Shown piece after piece: positions 9,708 to 18,591 of a stretch of DNA of 64,000 bases (within the stretch, counting starts at the first letter, position 1; each line of letters starts with the position of its first letter). Origin of the DNA: Salinimonas lutimaris. GTDB taxonomy: Bacteria; Pseudomonadota; Gammaproteobacteria; Enterobacterales; Alteromonadaceae. The stretch covers positions 2,690,001-2,754,000 of the forward strand of contig NZ_CP036536.1 in assembly GCF_005222225.1 (NCBI RefSeq), in the 5' to 3' direction. Made by a program: the position numbers and the translations under genes. The notes below the pieces were generated by a model, which worked only from the letters and a program-made list of their open reading frames with translations, did no database searches and was not told where the DNA came from.

Positions 9708-10352
9708 TTACGCCTGAGTATCTACACCACCCGCTGGGGCGCGCGATACCATTACCATAGCCGGGCGTAACAGACGGCCGTTCAGCTCAAAACCTTTTTG
9801 CATAACCATCATTACCGTATTCGGTTCGTGGTCTGCACTTTCCTGCATCGACATCGCCTGATGCAGCTCAGGGTTAAAGGCTTCACCCTGTGGATTAATA
9901 ACATTCAATCCAAATTTTTCGATGGTGCTTAAAAACGACTTATGGGTCATTTCCACACCTTCAAGCAGCGATTTCACCGCTTCATTACTGGTATCGCCTG
10001 CTTCAATAGCTCGCTCAAGGTTGTCGATAACCGGAAGCAATTCACCGGCAAAACGCTCAAGAGCAAATTTGCGGGCTTTATCAACTTCTGCTTCAGCACG
10101 GCGGCGGGCATTTTCCATATCAGCACGGGCACGCAGTACGCTGTCCTGCTGCTCATCAAACTTAGCCTGCGCTTCAGACAATGCTTTTTCCAGCTCGTAA
10201 ATGCGCTGTTCTGCTTCATTTGCAGGTTCCGCATCTTCAGTGACAACTTCACCTTCGGTTACCGGAATTTCCTGCGCTTCTGGCTGCACTGACTGTTCGT
10301 TTACTTCAGTCTCGTGCTCCTGTTGCGCTTGCTCGTCGCGCTTTTCGCTCAT
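9708..10352 (-). CDS. grpE: Nucleotide exchange factor GrpE
   Basis: GrpE releases ADP from DnaK. The protein has an acidic, disordered N-terminus, a long helical coiled coil ([20 protein letters not shown] onward), and the conserved beta domain with [20 protein letters not shown] and the C-terminal [13 protein letters not shown]. The ATG at 10352 (MSEKRDEQ) is preferred because GGAGG lies six bases upstream. A longer reading frame would begin at TTG 10364 and place that ribosome site inside the gene. With this start the protein has 214 residues. It is first in the grpE-dnaK-dnaJ run. Confidence 0.97.
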   Translation of the reverse strand: MSEKRDEQAQQEHETEVNEQSVQPEAQEIPVTEGEVVTEDAEPANEAEQRIYELEKALSEAQAKFDEQQDSVLRARADMENARRRAEAEVDKARKFALERFAGELLPVIDNLERAIEAGDTSNEAVKSLLEGVEMTHKSFLSTIEKFGLNVINPQGEAFNPELHQAMSMQESADHEPNTVMMVMQKGFELNGRLLRPAMVMVSRAPAGGVDTQA

Positions 10353-10510
10353 GCGTACCTCCAACTCAAAAATCAGGGCAAATTTTCATTTACCCTTTCA
10401 ATAGGGTCACTCAACGCGTTTTCCAGCCCTCTGGCATAAAAATTTCCAACATTTTTTCACTTGGTGTTTTTTTAGCCGGGCAATCACGCTGTGCTTGCTT
10501 GTGGCCTAGT

Positions 10511-10537
10511 AATGGGGCTGAGTCGTAGCTGATCAAG
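10511..10537 (-). promoter_or_regulatory. Sigma-32 heat-shock promoter of grpE
   Basis: On the minus strand CTTGATC (10531-10537), preceded by CC, is followed after 13 bases by CCCCATT (10511-10517). This matches the sigma-32 consensus closely. It lies about 160 bases before the grpE ATG. Confidence 0.75.
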
Positions 10538-10631
10538 GGTATCCGTATAAAATTTGTGGTTTAGGCGGCTAGCGTCCCGCTTTTTTTACGGTATGTTAGT
10601 CTAATCATCTGTTTTTTCGATTTTTATTAAC

Positions 10632-13600
10632 ATGATCAGTATATGGACATTAAGCGCTGTGATAGTGGTTTATCTGCTTGCGCTGTTTTTTATTGCTTTT
10701 ATCGGCGATAAAAAGCTCGAGCCAAACGCAGCGCATCCCTGGTTATACAGCCTGGGGCTGGGAGTGCACTGCACTTCCTGGGCGTTTTTTGGCACCACCA
10801 CACAGGCCGCCCAGTTTGGCTGGCCGGTGGTGCCCACCTATACCGGCATCATTATTGTCATGGTGTTTATGTTTCCGGTGTTAAAGCGTATCAGCGCACT
10901 ATGCCGCCAGCATAACATCAGCTCACTGGCCGAGTTTATTGCCCTGCGTTACAACGGCTCTCATCTTATTGCTGCTCTTATCACTATTTTATGTTTTATC
11001 GGCGTGGTGCCTTATATCGCCCTGCAGCTTGATGCGATAACCAAAAGCATTAACCTGCTGGCGCCCGGCGCCGATGAAAGTTCCAGTACGATGGGGCTGT
11101 ATGTGGCAGCACTAATGGCGCTGTTTGCCATATTGTTTGGTACCCGCAGCCTAAGCCTGAAAGAAAAGCATCCGGGCCTGCTGCTCACTATTGCGGTGGA
11201 GTCTGTGATCAAACTGGCCGGTTTGAGTATCGTGGGCTGGTTTGTGTGTTATGAGCTGTTTGACGGACCGCTGGATATCATCGGGCAGGCAGCGGCCCAC
11301 CCAGTCGCCAGTCAGATTATTTATGCTGATAATGCAGGCTGGATTTATGCCAGTCATGTTCTGCTGGGTGTATGCTCCATGTTTGTTCTGCCCCGTCAGT
11401 TTCACATGAACTTTGTGGAAAATAACGCCGATCGCGAACTGCACACAGCCCGCTGGCTGTTTCCGCTTTATTTACTGGCCATTACCGCCTTTATTCTGCC
11501 CATCGCCCTGGCCGGAAGCCTGTTGCTGGATACCCGCACTGTGCCGTCAGATTTGTTTGTGCTGGCGCTGCCTTTGCAAAGCGGTAATACGCTGGTTGCC
11601 CTGATTGCCTTTGTCGGCGGTTTGTCTGCCACCACCAGCATGATCATTGTTGCCACCCTGGCATTAGGCATTATGATTGCCAACAATCTGGTCACTCCGC
11701 TCTGGCTGAAGATCCGTTTGCAAAAGCGCGCGGCCACCGCCATGCAAGCGAGCGGTATTCTAAGCATTCGTCGCCTGACTGTGCTGGTTGTACTGACGGT
11801 AGCCTACTGGTATCACCTGAATATCAGCCAGTCGGCCCCCCTGGTTAAAAGTGGCATTGTGGCTATTGCACTGGTTTCGCAGATGTTTCCGGCGATGCTG
11901 TTTGGTCTTTACTGGTCAAAACGCTCGGTGCTGGCTGCCGGACTGGCTATTCTGGCCGGACTCATCAGCTGGATTATCGGTTTGCTCTACCCCAGCCTGC
12001 TAGCCAGTTATTACTTTGACCAGGCTCCAACCGATGCTCAGATGGGCATGGCATTTGTAATAAGCCTTATTATTAACTGTCTGGTGTTTATCATCACCAC
12101 CCTGCTAAGCCCGGCCCGGCCGCAGGAGTCGTCCGACCCCGGTGTAGTCCGGACGCCCTCATTAATGGTTAATATTGCCGACTTGCTGGCGCTCAGCGAA
12201 AGAGTGCTGGAAGGACCAGAACATCGCCAGCTCAGTCAACAGCTCAGTGGCACTCAGGCCGGTGCCTATGCCAGCGACGCTCTGCTTGGTAAAACCGAGC
12301 ATTTGCTGGCGAATCAGGTTGGCGTGCCCAGTGCCCGTATCCTGCTTGCCGCACTGGCCGAACGACAACCGGCTGATGGCGCCCGTCTGGTTGATTTGGT
12401 TGAAGAAGCCACTCACTCATTTCAGTTTAACCATGAACTACTGCAATCGTCAGTGCAGCATATTCAACAAGGCATCAGTGTGCTCGACCAGCAACTGAAC
12501 CTGCTGGCCTGGAACGACCGCTATGTGGATTTGTTTGCCTATCCGGCAGGCTATCTGCAGGTGGGCATCGGCATTCAGGATCTGCTGCGCTATAACGCTG
12601 AGCGCGGGCTGCTGGGACAAAAACACGACGTAGATAGTGAAATCAGTAAGCGGATTGGCTATATGCAGGCCGGCCACAGCTACCAGTATATCCGCCACCA
12701 GCCAGACGGCAGAGTGATTGAACTTAACGGCAGCCCGCTGCCAGGCGGCGGCTATGTCACCACCTATAGTGATATTACTGCCTACATCACCATTCAGAAT
12801 GCGCTTGAAAGCGCCAAGGCAGAACTGGAGGTGCGGGTGGAGGAAAGAACCCGTGAACTGCAGCATGCCCGGGCCGAAGCAGAACAGGCCCACGACAGCA
12901 AGTCACGCTTTCTGGCCGCAGCCGGCCATGATCTGATGCAACCATTTAACGCCGCCACCCTTTTTGCCTCTTTACTGGCCCAGAAAACCGTTGGCAGTGA
13001 ATTACAGGAGCTCAGTGAAGGCGTGACTACCTCACTGAAAAGTGCCGAAAACCTGCTGTCGATGCTGCTGGACATGACCCGCCTTGAGTCTGGTGTGTTG
13101 GTGCCTCAACGCAGTCATTTTGCTTTATCCGAGGTGCTATCCCCGCTTATCAGGGAGTTTACGATTATCAGTGCGCAAAAAGGCCTGCAACTGGATTATG
13201 TCCCAACTTCTGTGATGGTGTATTCCGATCCGCGCCTGCTGCGCAGAATTTTGCAAAACTTGCTATCAAATGCGGTCAGGTATACCCGTCAGGGCAAGAT
13301 CCTGATTGGTTGCCGGCGTACCCGGGATAACACCATCACCGTGTGGGTCTATGACACTGGCCCGGGTATTGCCGCCGATAAGCATGAGGCGATATTTACC
13401 GAGTTTCATCAACTTGAACAAACGCCCAGTCAGGGACTGGGGCTGGGCCTGACCATTGTGGAGCGAATCAGCCATTTACTACACCATCCGGTATCACTGA
13501 CATCGACCGAAGGTCTTGGCACCGGTTTTTGTGTGGCCCTGCCCCGCAGCGACACACCACATCACCAATCCACTGTGTCATCTGAGACGCTGCTTGCCGG

Positions 13601-13976
13601 CGAACTGCCGGTACACAATAAGCATATTCTGGTTATTGAAAACGATGTACAGATCGCCAGGGCGATGCAAAGGTTACTGGAAAACTGGGGCGCACAGGTA
13701 ACGCTGGCAGACAGTCAGGCCAGCGCACAGGAACAGTGCCCACAGGCACCCGATCTGATGGTAGTGGATTATCATCTGGACCGAGGCAGTCATGGTACTG
13801 AGGTGGCAAGCGCTTTAAGGGATTACTGGCAACAGTCAGTTCCCGGTATTCTTAACACCGCCAACCGGGACCCGGGGATACGCGAAGAAGCTGCCCGGTA
13901 TCAGTTGATTTATGTGCCTAAACCGGTCAAACCGCTGGCCCTAAAACGTGCTTTACGCCAGTGTCTGGCGTTGTGA
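10632..13976 (+). CDS. crbS: CrbS-type transporter-fused hybrid histidine kinase
   Basis: The N-terminal half (about 1-480) is a sodium/solute symporter (SLC5/SSS) membrane domain with over ten hydrophobic segments. Then come a connecting region, a PAS domain (about 610-720, containing GISVLDQQLNLLAWNDRYVD), a coiled coil, a histidine-phosphotransfer helix with His766 in AAAGHDLMQPFNA, an ATPase domain with DTGPGIA and GLGLGL, and a receiver domain with phospho-acceptor Asp1046 (VVDYHLD). This architecture at about 1100 residues is that of CrbS/MxtR kinases, which with CrbR turn on acetyl-CoA synthetase and acetate use in Vibrio and Pseudomonas. The convergent regulator next door supports this. 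The transported or sensed ligand is inferred, not shown. Confidence 0.88.
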   Translation: MISIWTLSAVIVVYLLALFFIAFIGDKKLEPNAAHPWLYSLGLGVHCTSWAFFGTTTQAAQFGWPVVPTYTGIIIVMVFMFPVLKRISALCRQHNISSLAEFIALRYNGSHLIAALITILCFIGVVPYIALQLDAITKSINLLAPGADESSSTMGLYVAALMALFAILFGTRSLSLKEKHPGLLLTIAVESVIKLAGLSIVGWFVCYELFDGPLDIIGQAAAHPVASQIIYADNAGWIYASHVLLGVCSMFVLPRQFHMNFVENNADRELHTARWLFPLYLLAITAFILPIALAGSLLLDTRTVPSDLFVLALPLQSGNTLVALIAFVGGLSATTSMIIVATLALGIMIANNLVTPLWLKIRLQKRAATAMQASGILSIRRLTVLVVLTVAYWYHLNISQSAPLVKSGIVAIALVSQMFPAMLFGLYWSKRSVLAAGLAILAGLISWIIGLLYPSLLASYYFDQAPTDAQMGMAFVISLIINCLVFIITTLLSPARPQESSDPGVVRTPSLMVNIADLLALSERVLEGPEHRQLSQQLSGTQAGAYASDALLGKTEHLLANQVGVPSARILLAALAERQPADGARLVDLVEEATHSFQFNHELLQSSVQHIQQGISVLDQQLNLLAWNDRYVDLFAYPAGYLQVGIGIQDLLRYNAERGLLGQKHDVDSEISKRIGYMQAGHSYQYIRHQPDGRVIELNGSPLPGGGYVTTYSDITAYITIQNALESAKAELEVRVEERTRELQHARAEAEQAHDSKSRFLAAAGHDLMQPFNAATLFASLLAQKTVGSELQELSEGVTTSLKSAENLLSMLLDMTRLESGVLVPQRSHFALSEVLSPLIREFTIISAQKGLQLDYVPTSVMVYSDPRLLRRILQNLLSNAVRYTRQGKILIGCRRTRDNTITVWVYDTGPGIAADKHEAIFTEFHQLEQTPSQGLGLGLTIVERISHLLHHPVSLTSTEGLGTGFCVALPRSDTPHHQSTVSSETLLAGELPVHNKHILVIENDVQIARAMQRLLENWGAQVTLADSQASAQEQCPQAPDLMVVDYHLDRGSHGTEVASALRDYWQQSVPGILNTANRDPGIREEAARYQLIYVPKPVKPLALKRALRQCLAL

Positions 13977-13984
13977 TCGCCGGC

Positions 13985-14626
13985 TTAACCGGCGCTGCGT
14001 TTGCCCAGCAGCTGATTAAACAGCACGCCGGCCTGGGTACGGTTGTTCAGATGAAGTTTTTTGAGTACCGCCGACACATGTTGCTTCACTGTGGACTCAG
14101 AAATGGACAGTTCAAAAGCAATTTGTTTATTGAGCAGGCCATTGGCGAGCATTGATAACACCTTGTACTGGTGAGGTGTAAGCAGGGTCAGACGCTGAGT
14201 AAACTGACTGGCTTCATCCGACAGTTCACTGTCTGGCAGGTTGGCCGGATACCAGTCGTGTCCTTGCAGAATGCATTCCACAGCCCGGGTAATGTCTGCC
14301 AGTGGCGTGGATTTAGGAATAAATCCGGTTATGCCCATGGTTTTGCTGCGATGAATAACCTGCGGGTCTTCCTGCGCCGACACTACCACAACCTGCACAT
14401 CCGGAAATTCGGTCACCAGGCCGGCAATCCCCGCCAGACCGTCGGCACCGGGCATATTCAAATCCAGAAAAACCAGCTCTATCCGGGGAGTCTGACGCAG
14501 TACCTGCCGGGCCTGCTCAAAATCATCAGCCTGATAAATATCCGGCCCTAACTGCGTGCTTATTGCCTGTACCATGGCGGCACGAAATAAGGGATGATCG
14601 TCGGCAATTAACACAGGAACAGACAT
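13985..14626 (-). CDS. crbR: CrbR-type LuxR-family response regulator
   Basis: This 213-residue regulator has an N-terminal receiver domain (IADDHPLF, phospho-acceptor Asp55 in LVFLDLNMPG, conserved Lys in GFIPKSTPL) and a C-terminal LuxR/FixJ helix-turn-helix (LTPHQYKVLSMLANGLLNKQ, then SESTVKQHVSAVLKKL). The ATG at 14626 is chosen over an upstream TTG at 14638. It converges on crbS with eight bases between stop codons, the arrangement expected for the CrbS/CrbR pair that activates acs in relatives. No acs gene is in the window. The acyl-CoA ligase prpE lies 11 kb away. Confidence 0.85.
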   Translation of the reverse strand: MSVPVLIADDHPLFRAAMVQAISTQLGPDIYQADDFEQARQVLRQTPRIELVFLDLNMPGADGLAGIAGLVTEFPDVQVVVVSAQEDPQVIHRSKTMGITGFIPKSTPLADITRAVECILQGHDWYPANLPDSELSDEASQFTQRLTLLTPHQYKVLSMLANGLLNKQIAFELSISESTVKQHVSAVLKKLHLNNRTQAGVLFNQLLGKRSAG

Positions 14627-14689
14627 AGTTACACTCAATGTATCGTTATCATTATGTTATGAGTGTATCAACAGATTGCTGCCGCTACA

Positions 14690-14719
14690 AAGACAAAAGC
14701 CGCCGGAGGACGGCGGCTT
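14690..14719 (-). terminator. Terminator after the TonB-dependent receptor
   Basis: On the minus strand a 9-bp stem (AAGCCGCCG/CGGCGGCTT) is followed by TTTTGTCTTT. It isolates the receptor gene from crbR downstream. Confidence 0.85.
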
Positions 14720-14751
14720 CATACAATATTTTAACCCGATAATGGCGACGG

Positions 14752-17079
14752 TCAGAACCGGTAGCCGACGGTCAGATGGACAGTTCGCGGGTCGCCATAA
14801 TAGCCAATCAACGTAGTATCGTTACCCAGCCCCGGGCCAAAGCTGCCGTCTTCATTACGGGTGACAAAATCATATCCCCCCACCAGATATTCTTCGTCGG
14901 TCAGGTTTTTCAGATGAATTCCGCCAAACCAGTTGCCCTGAGTGCTTTCCCAGGTGGCACTGACATTCACCATGCCATAGGCATCCTGCTCAATCAGGTC
15001 GCTGGTTTCAAACAAAAGATAATCATCACGATAATAGTAGTTTGCATTGAATGTGAAGTAACCATACTGACTATCGAGCGTATATGTTGTTCCGACATTC
15101 AGGGTGTTTTCCGGCGTGCTGGCCAGCCCGATAAGCGGCGGAACCGCGTTATTTTCTTTGATCTCAAAATCAATAAAACCATAGGCAATATCAAACGACA
15201 GGTTGTCGCTGGCCACATAGGTCACTTCCAGCTCTATACCATCGGCCGCGGTTTCAGCGGCATTACGCAGGCGCTGTTGTAACGCTGTGGGATCATCGGA
15301 GTTGCCTTCAATGCCGATATACTGGCGATCCTTGTGGTCATAACTGAACAAGGTGGCATTAACCCGCAGCTGGTCGGTCAAATCGCTTTTCACCCCCAGT
15401 TCAAAAGAGTCAACCACCTCCGGACTCACGCCAGGTTCGTTAACCGTTGCCCGCGGGTTGAACGTGCCGGACTTAAAGCCCTGCGAATAACTGGCAAACA
15501 ACAACATATCGCGGCTGTACTGATATTCCACCCCGACTCTGGGCGTGAAGCGGGACCAGCTTTCCTGCGCCGGCGCATCAGGTACACCGTCACCGTCGGT
15601 GTCATTACCCAGTACCTGGGGAATAAATACATCGTCAGGACGCACAAAGCCGTCTATCCAGCCGCTTTGCGGATACAGGTTGTACAGCACCGTTCCGTTA
15701 AATACCGCCGCCTGCTTTTCCTCATCGGTATAGCGGGCACCCAGCGATACCGACAGTTTGTCGGTTACATCATAACTGGCCTGGGCATAAGCAGCCCAGC
15801 TTTCGCTGTTGTTACACCCTGACACTTCCCGGGTAAAACCCGGCGTCCCTTCAGGAAAAATGCCGGCTGCTGCAAAATCGCGGCCCAGCACGCCAAGCAC
15901 AGCATCAAACACCCCGCAGGACTCGCCATCATAAAAATACAGACCGCTGACCAGCTTCAGGGTCTCTGCGGTATAGTTGAACTGCACTTCATGGGTGTCG
16001 TTTTCATCTTCATAAATCGCCGGTACGTCAAAAATATCCAGCTGCGTGTTGTCAAAGTCGATGTTGGTGGGTGAATAACTTTCCCGGTGCGACCCGATAT
16101 ACTTGACCTGCATGCTGTCGTTAATGTCATACCGTGCCATCCAGCTGTAGCCATCAAGCTCTACTGTATTGGTGGTGGGCAGGCTGGTGTATGAGTCAAA
16201 CACCGAGTCTGGCTGGGGCGCGTCGGTGCGCAGACTGGGCAGCAGACGGTAACCGCCCTTGGCATTGGAATCATCCTGGGTTTTATCCCATCCCAACCGG
16301 AAAAACAGATCATCGGTTGCCTGTATCTCCAGAGTGAGCCGGGCTGCCCATAAATCTTTATTGTAGTTTTCCCGATCCTGCCCGGGTTGCGCCGAGACTA
16401 AAAATTCACCAAAACCATCACGATTAAGATTGGCATAACCAAACCCCAGATACACTTTATCTTCAATCAGCGGGTACTGACCGGTCAGTTTAACATCCCG
16501 CTGACTGTAGCTACCCAGGGTGCCGGTGACGGTCAGCTCAGGCTCGCCGGACATTTCCCGGGTTACGTATTTAACCGCCCCGCCAATGGTGTTTTTTCCG
16601 TACAGGGTTCCCTGCGGCCCGCGTAATACTTCTATGCGCTGAACATCGAGCAAGTCGAGTACCGCGCCCTGCGGACGGGCAATATAAACATCATCCACAT
16701 AAATTCCCACACCCGGTTCATAACCCCATAGCGGGTCCTGCTGACCCAGCCCGCGAATAAAGGCGGTCAGGGTCGAATTAGTGCCCCGACTGGTCTGCAA
16801 CGTGGTGTTAGGAGAAAACTGCTGGACTTCGGTGAGCACACTGATGCCTTTTTCACTCAGCTCTGCCGCGCCCAGTGACGTAATCGCCACCGGTACTTCC
16901 TGCAAAGTTTCTACGGTTTTACGGGCAGTGACCTCAATGCGTTCCAGCTTGCCTTTTTCAGGCCCGACCGGCGCAGTCTGCTGGGCCATTACCGGTGCAG
17001 CCAGCAGAGCACCGGTTACCGCTATGGCACAGTGGGTCAGCCGGCGGGGGTGATGAGGGTTCGGGTTTATGCGTGTCAT
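14752..17079 (-). CDS. TonB-dependent outer-membrane receptor, PHB/3-hydroxybutyrate locus
   Basis: This 775-residue protein has a signal peptide ending near VMAQQ, a plug domain starting IEVTARKTVETLQEVPVAIT with the GTLYGKNTIGGAVKYVT block, and a 22-stranded barrel ending in an aromatic residue (VGYRF), as required for barrel insertion. It would import a substrate across the outer membrane using TonB energy. Divergent transcription from a permease-esterase-depolymerase-dehydrogenase operon suggests the substrate is a 3-hydroxybutyrate oligomer or related compound. That is inference, since sequence alone does not separate it from siderophore receptors. Confidence 0.85.
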   Translation of the reverse strand: MTRINPNPHHPRRLTHCAIAVTGALLAAPVMAQQTAPVGPEKGKLERIEVTARKTVETLQEVPVAITSLGAAELSEKGISVLTEVQQFSPNTTLQTSRGTNSTLTAFIRGLGQQDPLWGYEPGVGIYVDDVYIARPQGAVLDLLDVQRIEVLRGPQGTLYGKNTIGGAVKYVTREMSGEPELTVTGTLGSYSQRDVKLTGQYPLIEDKVYLGFGYANLNRDGFGEFLVSAQPGQDRENYNKDLWAARLTLEIQATDDLFFRLGWDKTQDDSNAKGGYRLLPSLRTDAPQPDSVFDSYTSLPTTNTVELDGYSWMARYDINDSMQVKYIGSHRESYSPTNIDFDNTQLDIFDVPAIYEDENDTHEVQFNYTAETLKLVSGLYFYDGESCGVFDAVLGVLGRDFAAAGIFPEGTPGFTREVSGCNNSESWAAYAQASYDVTDKLSVSLGARYTDEEKQAAVFNGTVLYNLYPQSGWIDGFVRPDDVFIPQVLGNDTDGDGVPDAPAQESWSRFTPRVGVEYQYSRDMLLFASYSQGFKSGTFNPRATVNEPGVSPEVVDSFELGVKSDLTDQLRVNATLFSYDHKDRQYIGIEGNSDDPTALQQRLRNAAETAADGIELEVTYVASDNLSFDIAYGFIDFEIKENNAVPPLIGLASTPENTLNVGTTYTLDSQYGYFTFNANYYYRDDYLLFETSDLIEQDAYGMVNVSATWESTQGNWFGGIHLKNLTDEEYLVGGYDFVTRNEDGSFGPGLGNDTTLIGYYGDPRTVHLTVGYRF

Positions 17080-17101
17080 GTGTTGTCCCTGATTATTCTG
17101 A

Positions 17102-17111
17102 TTAACGTTAA
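17102..17111. promoter_or_regulatory. TTAACGTTAA palindrome in the receptor/permease spacer
   Basis: A perfect 10-base palindrome lies 23 bases upstream of the receptor start, with further GTTAAC copies beside it. It could be an operator for the receptor side of this divergent region. Confidence 0.3.
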
Positions 17112-17172
17112 CTACTTGTTAACTTGTGTTCACAAATCAATCTAATCTAAAAGGTAAGCCCGGGTAACTAGT

Positions 17173-17195
17173 ACCTTAGTACGTAGTACGAAGGT
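17173..17195. promoter_or_regulatory. 23-bp inverted repeat, candidate operator of the PHB locus
   Basis: Half sites ACCTTnGTAC and GTACnAAGGT are separated by three bases. It is the strongest symmetric element in the 205-base divergent spacer and sits between the two start codons, a natural place for a shared regulator. No regulator gene is adjacent. Confidence 0.5.
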
Positions 17196-17284
17196 GTTAT
17201 AGGCATAACTTGCTGATTAACGACAAAATAACATTTGTCTTTATATGGCTGTGCAGTCATCAAATATAAAAAAGGAAATGCCGA

Positions 17285-18580
17285 ATGTTGAGTATGACTG
17301 GCCTGATTGCTGGCCTGTTACTTCTGGTTGTGCTGACAATCAGGGGAATGAATCTGTTTATTGCCGCGCCACTGTGCGCGCTGTTGGTGGCGCTGACCAA
17401 CGGTATACCGGTGTTTACCGGAGACGCGAATTTTGTTGGTTTGTATATGGAAGGGTTTTCCGGCTTTATTGCGGCCTGGTTTTTCATGTTTTTGCTGGGC
17501 GCCATTTTTGGCAAGTTTATGGAAGATACCGGCGCGGCAGATGCGGTTGCCCGCTGGATTATCAGCAAGCTTGGCTTTAAGCATGCGGTACTGGCGGTGG
17601 TACTGGCCTGTGCGGTACTGACCTACGGCGGTGTAAGCCTGTTTGTGGTCGCCTTCTCGGTGTATCCGATGGCGGTGAGCCTGTTTAAAGATGCCAACCT
17701 GCCCCGCCGGTTTATTCCGGCGACACTGGCATTTGGCTCAGTCACTTTCACCATGACCTCAGCCGGTTCGCCGGAAATTCAGAACTGGATTCCGATCAAA
17801 TATCTGGGCACCAGTCCGTTTGCAGCCTGGGAAGTCAGCCTGGTGGTAGCGATCTTTATGGCCAGTTTTGGTTACTGGTGGTTAAAACGCATGATTGGCA
17901 AAGCGGTGGCAAATGGTGAAAGTTTTGAAGCCAGAGAGCACGACCCGCAAATGGCAGAGCGGGATTATCCGCATCCGGTGACCGGTATTTTGCCGTTGCT
18001 GGTTGTGCTGGTTCTGTCATTTTTGCTGCACGACGCGCTGGCTCAGTATGCACTGATCATCGCGCTGTCTGGCGGCGTTTTGAGCCTGATGATTATTAAC
18101 TACCGTTATTTTCAGAATTTAGCCGGCGCCATCAATGCCGGTACCACTGGTGCGCTGGTTGCCATTGGAAATACTGCTGCGGTGGTAGGTTTTGGCAGCA
18201 TTGCCAAAGACACTCAGGCCTTTGCCAGCACGGTTGAATTTATGACTCACCTGCCCGGTAATGAACTTATCGGCGCTGCCATTGCGGTGAGTGTTATCGC
18301 CGGGCTGACCGGCTCGGCGTCCGGAGGCCAGGTGATTGTGCTGCCACTCGTGGCGCCGCATTACATTGACCAGGGCGTGGAGCCTGAGCAGTTGCACCGG
18401 ATTGTCTCGATTTCTTCAGGCGCGCTGGATACACTGCCACATAATGGCTACGTGGTGACCACCATACGGGCTATTTGCCATGAAACCCACCAGGCGGCCT
18501 ATAATGCGATGGCTGCGCTGACGCTGGTGACGCCGGTCATTGGCCTGGCCATGGCAATCGCTCTGTTCAGTGTGTTTTAA
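17285..18580 (+). CDS. GntP-family permease, likely 3-hydroxybutyrate/organic acid
   Basis: This 431-residue inner-membrane transporter has about twelve hydrophobic segments. It has GntP-family features such as TIRGMNLFIAAPLCALLVAL near the N-terminus, FLLGAIFGKFMEDTGAADAVA, and GLTGSASGGQVIVLPL followed by SGALDTLPHNGYVV near the C-terminus. GntP proteins take up hydroxy acids such as gluconate with protons, and in several bacteria a member sits beside 3-hydroxybutyrate dehydrogenase. It is the first gene of a four-gene operon with short spacers and has AAGGAA upstream of ATG. The substrate assignment rests on context. Confidence 0.8.
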   Translation: MLSMTGLIAGLLLLVVLTIRGMNLFIAAPLCALLVALTNGIPVFTGDANFVGLYMEGFSGFIAAWFFMFLLGAIFGKFMEDTGAADAVARWIISKLGFKHAVLAVVLACAVLTYGGVSLFVVAFSVYPMAVSLFKDANLPRRFIPATLAFGSVTFTMTSAGSPEIQNWIPIKYLGTSPFAAWEVSLVVAIFMASFGYWWLKRMIGKAVANGESFEAREHDPQMAERDYPHPVTGILPLLVVLVLSFLLHDALAQYALIIALSGGVLSLMIINYRYFQNLAGAINAGTTGALVAIGNTAAVVGFGSIAKDTQAFASTVEFMTHLPGNELIGAAIAVSVIAGLTGSASGGQVIVLPLVAPHYIDQGVEPEQLHRIVSISSGALDTLPHNGYVVTTIRAICHETHQAAYNAMAALTLVTPVIGLAMAIALFSVF

Positions 18581-18591
18581 GGAGAAAACCC

